Below, piece by piece: positions 1 through 5,537 of a stretch of DNA of 10,427 nucleotides (positions are counted from its first letter, which is position 1; the number at the start of each line of letters is the position of its first letter). The stretch comes from Candidatus Tayloriibacteriota bacterium (lineage in GTDB: Bacteria > Patescibacteriota > Minisyncoccia > Phycocordibacterales > PALSA-1337): NCBI GenBank assembly GCA_025353045.1, contig JANXRK010000071.1:1-10427 (forward strand). The letters are read 5' to 3'. The translations under genes were made by a program, and so were the position numbers. The notes below the pieces were generated by a model, which had not been told where the DNA came from, did no database searches, and saw only the letters and a program-made list of their open reading frames with translations.

Positions 1-280
1 CGTGAGGATGATAGTTTCCAAGTACGTCTCCTACTACCACAGCTGACTTTCGAAACTTTGCAGAAGATGTAAGTCCTTTTTCATGCATTGCATAAAGGAT
101 TCTTCGATGCACAGGTTTTAAACCGTCTCGAACATCAGGAAGTGCGCGAGCAGTAATAACTGACATGGCATAGTCGAGATATGACTCTCGCATTTCTGTG
201 GTGATGTTGCGGGCAACGATTCCGAGCGAAGGATCTCGAAGTGCGGGTTCTGTAGAAATTTCAGGTGCTTTTTTGGCCAT
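1..280 (-). CDS. gyrA: DNA gyrase subunit A, N-terminal part (cut by window edge)
   Basis: GyrA is the DNA-cleaving and rejoining subunit of gyrase, which introduces negative supercoils with GyrB in the cytoplasm. The 93 visible codons read from ATG at 280 down to the window edge. After a short tail of about 20 residues comes the hallmark type IIA topoisomerase block with MRESYLDYAMSVITARALPD followed by VRDGLKPVHRRILYAM, then KFRKSAVVVGDVLGNYHPH, the start of the winged-helix DNA-binding domain. The catalytic tyrosine lies further on, outside the window. ParC shares these motifs, but the RALPDVRDGLKPVHRRILYAM form and the lack of a second candidate favour GyrA. An extended -10 promoter ends 10 bases before the start, so there is essentially no leader. 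The next gene on the same strand lies 63 bases upstream. Confidence 0.93.
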   Translation of the reverse strand, partial: MAKKAPEISTEPALRDPSLGIVARNITTEMRESYLDYAMSVITARALPDVRDGLKPVHRRILYAMHEKGLTSSAKFRKSAVVVGDVLGNYHPH

Positions 281-290
281 AGTAAAAAAG

Positions 291-319
291 ATTATAGCAA
301 AATGTGGAGGGTTTGTCTT
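291..319 (-). promoter_or_regulatory. gyrA promoter, extended -10, near-leaderless
   Basis: Read on the minus strand, AAGACA (314-319) is followed by a 17-base spacer and a perfect TATAAT (291-296), preceded by TGC (extended -10). Only 10 bases separate TATAAT from the gyrA ATG, leaving about 3 transcribed bases ahead of the start codon. An 8-base palindrome TGTATACA lies just upstream of the -35 and could be an operator; that is speculation. Confidence 0.7.
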
Positions 320-343
320 GTATACAGCTTGTCTGTCAACCTT

Positions 344-643
344 CTACCTCTTCCCCGCTGTCACTTCTAATCCCGCAGAATACTCGGTTTTATTTGATCC
401 AAAGATCATTCCCTTAATATCTCCAAAAGCATTAAAAACTGAAGCGGTCATAGAGGAAAGTGGAGCTTCTACTTTTTGTGTTGAATCACCATTTGCATCG
501 GTGATAACGGGAGATGATTTCAAACCATAGGACGCCATCCATCCCAAAAAAATAACTGAAGTTACTGAAAAAGAAACAAGAAAAGCGTATCTCCGCCTTA
601 TATGTTCTGGCTTTGTTCGCATGTTTTCGATATGTTCTAACAT
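344..643 (-). CDS. Small single-pass membrane protein, unknown function
   Basis: A 99-residue protein whose function I cannot name. Residues 1-18 are charged and basic (KPEHIRRR at 11-18) and should stay in the cytoplasm. Residues 19-40 form one hydrophobic membrane segment (AFLVSFSVTSVIFLGWMASY). The remaining 59 residues are polar, Ser/Thr-rich and probably extracytoplasmic (positive-inside rule), with no cysteine or enzyme motif. There is no lipobox or convincing signal-peptidase site, so a membrane anchor is more likely than secretion. The start at 643 is favoured over the internal Met8 because an extended -10 box ends 6 bases upstream, which would make the first ATG the 5' end of the mRNA. 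Similar basic-patch-plus-one-helix proteins are common in CPR genomes from general memory. It lies between gyrA and the MBL-fold gene, 19 bases after the latter. Confidence 0.75.
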   Translation of the reverse strand: MLEHIENMRTKPEHIRRRYAFLVSFSVTSVIFLGWMASYGLKSSPVITDANGDSTQKVEAPLSSMTASVFNAFGDIKGMIFGSNKTEYSAGLEVTAGKR

Positions 644-649
644 GGCTTT

Positions 650-658
650 ATTTTAACA
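650..658 (-). promoter_or_regulatory. Extended -10 promoter for the small membrane protein
   Basis: On the minus strand the bases read TGT then TAAAAT (650-655), a TGn-extended -10 box ending 6 bases before ATG 643. Transcription 7 bases downstream would start at the A of the ATG, giving a leaderless mRNA. No good -35 was found. Confidence 0.6.
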
Positions 659-662
659 CAAA

Positions 663-1289
663 TTACTCCGCGACTGAATCAAGCAACATTATATCCCCTT
701 CTTTTCCTTCCAAATCCTTTCGTTTCAAAGTAAGCTTTGTTTCTGACTTTGGATTCTCTCCTGCTTCTTTCAAAAAAACTTTGAGATTTTCATCACTATA
801 ATGCATCGGGATAATAATCTTTGGCTCAAGTGATGTAGCAAGTTTATAAGCTTTCACCGGCTCCAAAACTCCGTCGCCACCGATCGGCACGAAGAGAATA
901 TCGATTTCATCGAGAGCTTCGATCGTCTCACTCTTTAGTTCTGGCGTGTTGATAGCCCCAAGAAAACAAATGTTCATATTCTCAAGAGATACTGTATATA
1001 TAGTATTGATCAATTCTTTGCCACCATACTTTGATTCTGAAGGAAGACCTTTGATAAAGACTTCTTTGACTTCATATTCTCCAGGTCCTGAAATGACAAA
1101 AGGTTTCTTTTCTCCATGACTGACCTGTTCAACACCATTAAAATCTTCATGATGCGTTGTTGAAAGGACAATATCAGCTCCAAATCGGCTCGGCTTTAAT
1201 TTAGAATCTTTTGAAATAGGGTTAAAAGCCAAAGTCGTATCTCCGAATTGAACTTTGAAAAATTCGCCTCCGTAATATGTAATAATCAT
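663..1289 (-). CDS. MBL-fold (UlaG-like) protein with degenerate metal motif
   Basis: A 208-residue protein of the metallo-beta-lactamase fold, closest in layout to UlaG-like MBL proteins. Visible family features are the N-terminal strand with YYGGEFFKV and TLAFNP (residues 5-24), the segment after ADIVLST where the metal motif HxHxDH normally sits (45-51), the PGEYEV motif (69-74), a C-terminal VPIGGDGVL (134-142) and IIIPMHY with His163. The metal motif reads THHEDFN: two of the expected histidines are replaced (Thr and Phe) while one His and the Asp remain. Hydrolase activity is therefore doubtful, and a structural or altered-metal role is possible. A full catalytic annotation would overstate what is seen. 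It is divergent from the methyltransferase gene, 41 bases away, with its own extended -10 box. No partner is apparent. Confidence 0.8.
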   Translation of the reverse strand: MIITYYGGEFFKVQFGDTTLAFNPISKDSKLKPSRFGADIVLSTTHHEDFNGVEQVSHGEKKPFVISGPGEYEVKEVFIKGLPSESKYGGKELINTIYTVSLENMNICFLGAINTPELKSETIEALDEIDILFVPIGGDGVLEPVKAYKLATSLEPKIIIPMHYSDENLKVFLKEAGENPKSETKLTLKRKDLEGKEGDIMLLDSVAE

Positions 1290-1298
1290 AGTGCATGT

Positions 1299-1307
1299 AG
1301 TATAGCA
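1299..1307 (-). promoter_or_regulatory. Extended -10 promoter for the MBL-fold gene
   Basis: On the minus strand TGC is followed by TATACT (1299-1304), a textbook extended -10, ending 9 bases before ATG 1289. The predicted transcript would have only about 2-3 bases ahead of the start codon. Confidence 0.65.
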
Positions 1308-1330
1308 GAAAGGTGTGGTAAGGTTAAGCT

Positions 1331-1993
1331 ATGCAAGAAGATATTTGGGAGAAGGAGTATCGGAATCCCCAACTCGTGAGCCTCAGTAACGTACCTGTCC
1401 AAAGCGTGCGTGATTTTGTCCGTTTTTTGCGTAAGGAGCAAAAGCTAGAGCTCGATAATTTAAATATTTTAGATTTAGGCTGTGGAAATGGAAAAAATGC
1501 ACTTTATATAGCGGAACAAGGTGAAAATATAACTCTTACAGGAATGGATATTTCGGAAACAGCCTTAAAGCATGCACCCACTGGTAATTTTTTTAAACAT
1601 AATATCGGAGAAAAATGGCCATTATCAGATTCTAGTTTTGATATCATCTTAGATGTTACTTCTTCAAATTCACTATCAGAGAAGGAGCGCGAAGTTTATT
1701 TAAAAGAAATCGAGCGAGTCATGAGGCCTGGCGGTTACTTTTTTCTCCGAGCGCTTTGTAAGGATGGCGATAAAAACGCACAGAATTTACTTAAGACAAA
1801 TCCAGGCAAAGAAAAAGATACCTATATAATGCCGGGATTCGGTTTGACTGAGAGAGTTTTTAGTAAGGAGGATTTACTTGAAACATACAAAAATATTGGT
1901 GAACTTCTATATATAGAGAAAGAAACACACTATACGTTATTTGATGGACAGAAGTATAAGAGAAACTTTTGGGTGGGGGTTTGGGGGAAATAA
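1331..1993 (+). CDS. Class I SAM-dependent methyltransferase, substrate unknown
   Basis: A 220-residue Rossmann-fold methyltransferase. Motif I is ILDLGCGNGKNA (46-57), which binds S-adenosylmethionine. The acidic residue that contacts the ribose is Asp73 in GMDIS. Motif IV-like PLSDSSFDIILD spans 98-109, and the motif after it, RVMRPGGYFFLR, spans 129-140. This is the Methyltransf_11/25 pattern, typical of small-molecule or tellurite/thiopurine-like enzymes; the sequence does not reveal the substrate. An AAGG Shine-Dalgarno-like site at 1320-1323 sits 7 bases before the ATG, so unlike most neighbours this gene appears to use a leader with a ribosome site. Arginine codons are mixed (about 2 of 10 are CGA), whereas the core gene at 5538 uses CGA for 12 of 17, which hints at acquisition. 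The kinase pseudogene follows 16 bases after its stop. Confidence 0.88.
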   Translation: MQEDIWEKEYRNPQLVSLSNVPVQSVRDFVRFLRKEQKLELDNLNILDLGCGNGKNALYIAEQGENITLTGMDISETALKHAPTGNFFKHNIGEKWPLSDSSFDIILDVTSSNSLSEKEREVYLKEIERVMRPGGYFFLRALCKDGDKNAQNLLKTNPGKEKDTYIMPGFGLTERVFSKEDLLETYKNIGELLYIEKETHYTLFDGQKYKRNFWVGVWGK

Positions 1994-1994
1994 A

Positions 1995-2003
1995 TGATAT
2001 TAT
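1995..2003 (+). promoter_or_regulatory. Extended -10 promoter for the interrupted kinase
   Basis: TGA followed by TATTAT (1998-2003) forms an extended -10 ending 6 bases before ATG 2010, so the transcript would begin at the start codon. It supports 2010 as the original start even though the reading frame is interrupted 24 codons later. Confidence 0.55.
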
Positions 2004-2009
2004 TGAGAA

Positions 2010-2522
2010 ATGAAAAAAATCTTTATTACTGGTGTCTCAGGTACAGGAAAAACAACCCTCTCAAAACACATTTCAGAAAAATGAATTTATACAATTAGTC
2101 TTGATGAATATCCAGAACTATGTTTTTGGATAGATAAAACAACAAAGCAAAAAATAAACCGTGAAGTAACATTGGACGATAAATTTGTTGATCAACACGA
2201 TTGGGTGTGTAACATTACACTTCTGGAGAAACTTTTAAATTCAAGCGAAGAAACTACTTTAGTTTTTGGAGTTACATCAAACCAAAAAGAATTTATGCAT
2301 CTATTCGATAAGGTAATTTTATTACAGTGCAAATCAAAAACTTTTATTAAAAGACTAACTGAAAGGCAAGATAACGCTTTTGGCAAAGATCCAAGTGTTC
2401 AACAACAAGTTTTAGGTTGGTATGAAGAATTTGAAAAAGATTTAATAGATGAAGGAGCAACAGTAGTAAATACAGAGGGATCAACCGAACAAACTATAAA
2501 AAAAATTCTAAATGAAATTTAG
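2010..2522 (+). pseudogene. P-loop nucleoside/nucleotide kinase-like gene with in-frame TGA at codon 25
   Basis: Read through one stop, this is a 170-codon AAA_17/AAA_33-type P-loop kinase. It opens MKKIFITGVSGTGKTTLSKH with a perfect Walker A GVSGTGKTT (8-16). The frame then meets TGA at 2082-2084 after ISEK. It resumes in the same frame with IYTISLDEYPELCFWIDK, a typical second strand ending in an acidic residue. Further motifs are VTLDDKF, LVFGVTSN, a LFDKVILLQC strand and a KRLTERQDNAFGK LID-like region, ending at TAG 2520-2522. Everything after the TGA remains intact, so the break is recent or the TGA is decoded. Related kinases usually have Gly here (xxxxKGYxxIxxDE), and TGA is one base from GGA. 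Without readthrough the product is a 24-residue peptide or an N-truncated form from TTG 2172 lacking the P-loop. None of its three arginines uses CGA. Confidence 0.8.
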
Positions 2523-2562
2523 CAGGAAATGGATTATACGAGTTTTATGTTTCTGAAATAGC

Positions 2563-2623
2563 TATAACATATAAGTTATTAAAGTTACTTAGATACCATA
2601 AAAAATATAACTTATATGTTATA
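2563..2623. repeat. 17-bp perfect inverted repeat, AT-rich, 27-base spacer
   Basis: The left arm at 2563-2579 (TATAACATATAAGTTAT) is exactly complementary in reverse to the right arm at 2607-2623, and the 27-base loop is AT-rich. Each arm is itself nearly palindromic (AACATATAAGTT core). No T-run follows the right arm, so it is not a typical intrinsic terminator. It could be a pair of binding sites for a dimeric regulator, a recombination site, or a transcript-end stem for the kinase gene. A second perfect hairpin, TGATTC tatc GAATCA, follows at 2625-2640. Confidence 0.75.
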
Positions 2624-2682
2624 CTGATTCTATCGAATCAAAACTCAGAGAAGCGTATTATGAAGTATTTTGACCGATAAAA

Positions 2683-2814
2683 CTACTCCATCATATTTTC
2701 AGTAGCCTTAAGCCAAATTGGAAGTGTAACCCATCCGCTTATACTAATCGTGGCATTCTCTTGCCATTCCGCCCTTTTTATACTATAGTATCCCCGTTCG
2801 CCTATGTAGTTATA
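2683..2814 (-). pseudogene. Possible remnant of a minus-strand gene (no start codon)
   Basis: One minus-strand frame stays open for 43 codons between TAA (2815-2817) and TAG (2683-2685). It reads like protein, containing YIGERGYYSIKRAEW, then NATISISGWVTLPIWLK, then ATENMME. No ATG, GTG or TTG start exists in a usable position, so if it is real it is a fragment. I do not recognise the family. An open frame of this length can arise by chance at this base composition, and it overlaps the predicted rpsA promoter, so I rate it low. Confidence 0.25.
2761..2789 (+). promoter_or_regulatory. rpsA promoter with consensus -35/-10 and long leader
   Basis: TTGCCA (2761-2766) and TATAGT (2784-2789) each match consensus at 5 of 6 positions with an ideal 17-base spacer. 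Transcription would start near 2796, giving about 87 bases of leader before ATG 2883. The leader contains the direct repeat ATTACTAG (2813-2820 and again about 2850-2858) and no obvious Shine-Dalgarno site. It is the only clear long-leader promoter in the window. Confidence 0.6.
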
Positions 2815-2882
2815 TTACTAGCCGGACGTGCTAAACCCGCAAAATTATTATTACTAGTTAAAAAGCGGATCACGTTATTTAT

Positions 2883-4013
2883 ATGATTAAAAAAACTGAA
2901 GAGAAGGTAACGAAAGTAAAGAAGGTAAAAAAGGAAGTGGTAGTAAAAACAGATACTATGATGGATAGACTGATAAACGAATCAGCCAATCCACCCATCG
3001 TTGGAGACTTGGTTGAAGGTCCAGTTATTAACATTGAGAAATCAGCTGTGTATATTGATCTAGCTCCTTTTGGAACTGGTATCATTTTCGGTCGTGAATA
3101 TCTTACAGCACGAGATATCATCAAGAAAATAAACATTGGTGACGTTGTAGCTGCCAAGGTTGTTGAAACTGATAACAAAGATGGTTATATTGAACTCTCT
3201 CTCAAGGAAGCTCGACAAGCACTCATTTGGTCTGAAGCTGAAACTGCTATCAACAATAAAACAACTCTTGAACTCCCTATCATCGAAGCAAACAAGGGTG
3301 GACTTATCATCCAATGGCAAGGCATTTCAGGATTCCTTCCTGCATCTCAACTTAAGACTGAACACTATCCTCGAGTAGCTGACGGTGATAAGGATAAGAT
3401 CTTGGAAGAACTGAAGAAGCTCGTCGGAACAAAGATTTCTGTATCTATTATTTCTGCAATTCCAAAGGAAGGTAAACTTATCTTCTCTGAAAAGACTCCG
3501 GAAACAAAAGATAAAGAAAAGATTGTTGGAAAATACAAAGTGAATGACGTTATCGACGGAACAGTTACTGGTGTTGTTGACTTTGGTGTGTTTGTGAAGT
3601 TAGAGGATGGACTCGAAGGTTTGGTTCATATCTCTGAAATCGATTGGTCACTTGTTGAAGATCCACGAGCACTCTTTAAGATCGGTCAAAAGATCAAAGT
3701 TAAGGTTATCGAAATCAAAGAAGGAAAGGTTTCACTTTCTCTTAAGGCACTTAAGGAAAATCCTTGGGTTGAAGCTTCAAAAAAATATAAGAAGGATCAA
3801 GAAGTTGAAGGAGTTGTTATCAAGTTCAATAAGCACGGAGCTTTGGCCTCTATCGAAGAAGGAATCGCTGGCCTCGTCCACATTTCAGAATTCGGTTCAG
3901 AAGAAAAACTACGAAAGTCTCTTGCACTTGGAAACTCATACAAATTCAAGATTACCCTCTTCGATGTAAAGGAACAAAAAATGGCATTGTCATTTGTTGG
4001 AGAGAAGAAATAG
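2883..4013 (+). CDS. rpsA: Ribosomal protein S1-like, four S1 domains
   Basis: A 376-residue protein built from four S1 (OB-fold) RNA-binding repeats, matching the short bS1 forms; E. coli S1 has 557 residues and six repeats. After a Lys-rich tail (1-25) the repeats lie at about 40-108, 125-203, 221-289 and 306-372. Repeat 3 is the most canonical (GTVTGVVDFGVFVKL then GLEGLVHISEIDW); repeat 4 has GIAGLVHISEF. Repeat 2 is divergent (GGLIIQWQGISGFLPASQL), as in the ribosome-binding part of other S1 proteins. S1 helps load mRNA onto the 30S subunit. Its presence fits a bacterium where many mRNAs lack leaders, although leaderless initiation itself is generally S1-independent. It has its own promoter, about 87 bases of leader and its own terminator, so it is probably monocistronic. 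Other S1-repeat proteins are possible, but this domain order makes S1 the best call. Confidence 0.88.
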   Translation: MIKKTEEKVTKVKKVKKEVVVKTDTMMDRLINESANPPIVGDLVEGPVINIEKSAVYIDLAPFGTGIIFGREYLTARDIIKKINIGDVVAAKVVETDNKDGYIELSLKEARQALIWSEAETAINNKTTLELPIIEANKGGLIIQWQGISGFLPASQLKTEHYPRVADGDKDKILEELKKLVGTKISVSIISAIPKEGKLIFSEKTPETKDKEKIVGKYKVNDVIDGTVTGVVDFGVFVKLEDGLEGLVHISEIDWSLVEDPRALFKIGQKIKVKVIEIKEGKVSLSLKALKENPWVEASKKYKKDQEVEGVVIKFNKHGALASIEEGIAGLVHISEFGSEEKLRKSLALGNSYKFKITLFDVKEQKMALSFVGEKK

Positions 4014-4062
4014 TTGAGCAAAAATTTAGTAGTGAGATTCGGTAATCGAGCACAATTATAAG

Positions 4063-4092
4063 AAAAGGACTCAACGAAAGTTGGGTCTTTTT
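4063..4092 (+). terminator. Intrinsic terminator of rpsA
   Basis: GACTCAAC (4068-4075), a GAAA tetraloop (4076-4079) and GTTGGGTC (4080-4087) form an 8-bp stem with one G-U pair. An A-run precedes the stem (4063-4066) and five Ts follow (4088-4092). It lies 50 bases after the rpsA stop. Confidence 0.93.
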
Positions 4093-4096
4093 CTTT

Positions 4097-4308
4097 ACAA
4101 CTTAAATCTTATAGAATTGAGAAATACTAAATAGAATTTAATGCAAAAAAACTACACACTAGACCTCAGTTTTTGTTTTTACTCAGGAATAATAATATAT
4201 GCGTTATATGATATATTTTTGGCTTCTTTTATATAATATATGATATAAATTTTACGAACCACAGAAAAAGGGACTTCGGGCTTTTAAAATTTTCATTCAA
4301 AATCTTAT
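4097..4308. other. AT-rich spacer between rpsA and pth, no gene seen
   Basis: I see no coding frame here. The stretch holds an 11-base direct repeat, TATATGATATA, at 4205-4215 and 4237-4247. A weak hairpin around a TTCG loop (AAAAG 4266-4270 with CTTTT 4281-4285) could help end pth transcription on the minus strand, but its inner stem is poor. Confidence 0.4.
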
Positions 4309-4893
4309 CTAATTTGCATTATAAACACTCATTGCTTTTTCCTTTCCTTCTTTGACGATCGTCTCAACAATCTCTGGTAATTTTTTACCCATCTTCGCCA
4401 TTTCTTTTATTTCATCAGCCTTAAAGTCACCAAGGATAAATTTCTCAATCTTATCGTCTCCATGCGGAACTTTTGCTTCTCCTTTTGCATTTTCTGGAGC
4501 TACTCCGATTCTAATACGAACAAAAGCTTCAGTTTTAACTGCTTTAATGATTGATTCGAGTCCATTATGTCCTCCAGAACTTCGATTATAAGAAATTTTT
4601 ATTTTGCCCATTGGGAAATTGAAATCGTCATAGATAACGATCAATTTTTCCGCTACTTTTACACTCTTCACCAAACCCGCGACAGATTTTCCTGAATTGT
4701 TCATAAACGTTTCAGGCGCCACAAGCTTTACCTTCTCTTTTCCAACTTTTATGTCGCTCACGAGTGCATTTATTTTTTTATCCAAAGAAAATTCACCATC
4801 AGCAAGATAGTACAGCAACATTCTACCTGCATTATGTCGACTATTTTGATATTTTTCTCCTGGATTTCCTAAACCAACGATTATGTATGCCAT
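4309..4893 (-). CDS. pth: Peptidyl-tRNA hydrolase
   Basis: Pth cleaves the ester bond of peptidyl-tRNAs released prematurely from ribosomes, recycling tRNA in the cytoplasm. At 194 residues it has the usual bacterial Pth length. Family residues are visible in order: the N-terminal VGLGNPGEKYQNSRHNAG (6-23) with Asn10 and catalytic His20, ETFMNNSG (61-68) with its substrate-binding Asn, YDDFNFPMGKIKI (88-100) with the Asp that activates the histidine, and GGHNGLESI (107-115) with the Asn that contacts the tRNA 3' end. No key residue is missing. The start at 4893 gives the canonical M-x-x-I-V-G-L-G-N opening. It is divergent from lepB with 73 bases between start codons and a -35 element that overlaps the lepB one. 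Confidence 0.96.
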   Translation of the reverse strand: MAYIIVGLGNPGEKYQNSRHNAGRMLLYYLADGEFSLDKKINALVSDIKVGKEKVKLVAPETFMNNSGKSVAGLVKSVKVAEKLIVIYDDFNFPMGKIKISYNRSSGGHNGLESIIKAVKTEAFVRIRIGVAPENAKGEAKVPHGDDKIEKFILGDFKADEIKEMAKMGKKLPEIVETIVKEGKEKAMSVYNAN

Positions 4894-4909
4894 ATAAGTA
4901 TTGTTGTAT

Positions 4910-4939
4910 AGTATGCCACAGTTGAAAATCTTGTGTCAA
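4910..4939 (-). promoter_or_regulatory. pth promoter
   Basis: On the minus strand a perfect TTGACA (4934-4939) is followed by an 18-base spacer and CATACT (4910-4915) with a preceding TGG, again the TGn extension. The -10 ends 16 bases before ATG, giving about 9 bases of leader. Confidence 0.65.
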
Positions 4940-4959
4940 ACGACTTGAACCTGTACAAT
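4931..4959 (+). promoter_or_regulatory. lepB promoter, leaderless, overlapping the pth -35
   Basis: TTGTGT (4931-4936), a 17-base spacer and TACAAT (4954-4959) end 7 bases before ATG 4967, so transcription should start at or beside the start codon. TTGTGT shares bases 4934-4936 with the minus-strand TTGACA of pth. Confidence 0.6.
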
Positions 4960-4966
4960 TAACTAA

Positions 4967-5536
4967 ATGAATCCTGAAATTCAAAAAAAAATAGGACCTA
5001 AAGAAAATTTTTTTAAGGAAATTGTAAAATTTACCATAATTGCTTTTATTGTCGTCGTCCCTCTTCGAATTTACATCGCAGAACCATTTATTGTCGAAGG
5101 TCCATCGATGAATCCAACGTTTGCAACCGGTCAATATCTTCTTGTTGATCGCATCAGCTATAGATTCGAAGATCCAAAGAGAAATGATGTCGTTATTTTT
5201 CGATATCCTCGCGATCCTAAAACTTTTTACATAAAAAGATTGATCGGACTTCCTGGTGAGACTGTTTCTGTGACTGAAGGCAAGATCACCATTATAAATA
5301 AAGAAAATCCAAATGGAATCTCTATTCCCGCTCCGTATATTGAGGCTGGTCATGAGACAACTGAAAATTTCAAAATCACTTTAGGCCAGACAGAATACTT
5401 TGTTATGGGTGACAATCGCTCTCAGAGTTCTGATTCTAGAATTTGGGGACCAGTTGATAAAAAATATATCGTAGGACGTCCATTCATTCGCCTTCTTCCA
5501 TTTACCAAAATTTCCGTTTTCCCTGGAAAAGAATAA
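4967..5536 (+). CDS. lepB: Signal peptidase I
   Basis: LepB removes signal peptides from secreted proteins at the outer face of the cytoplasmic membrane. The 189-residue protein has one N-terminal membrane helix (about 22-38, FTIIAFIVVVPLRIYI). The catalytic box B follows with Ser47 in VEGPSMNPTF, then box C (LLVDRISYRF), box D with the general-base Lys90 in FYIKRLIGLPGE, and box E GDNRSQSSDSR (148-158), the most conserved family block. All catalytic residues are present, and length and layout match Gram-positive-type SipS enzymes with a single anchor. Its predicted -10 ends 7 bases before ATG, so the mRNA is probably leaderless. It is followed after one base by the HisRS-like gene, indicating one transcript. 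Confidence 0.97.
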   Translation: MNPEIQKKIGPKENFFKEIVKFTIIAFIVVVPLRIYIAEPFIVEGPSMNPTFATGQYLLVDRISYRFEDPKRNDVVIFRYPRDPKTFYIKRLIGLPGETVSVTEGKITIINKENPNGISIPAPYIEAGHETTENFKITLGQTEYFVMGDNRSQSSDSRIWGPVDKKYIVGRPFIRLLPFTKISVFPGKE

Positions 5537-5537
5537 T

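Noticed and set aside
198..530. 110-codon plus-strand frame
   Set aside because: It is antisense to the start of gyrA and to the small membrane protein, both of which have better evidence.
2563..2623. CRISPR array or intrinsic terminator
   Set aside because: There are only two arms in inverted orientation, with no regularly spaced direct repeats and no T-run after the stem.
4841..5353. 170-codon minus-strand frame across the pth/lepB promoter and lepB
   Set aside because: It is antisense to lepB catalytic boxes and overlaps both pth and the divergent promoters.
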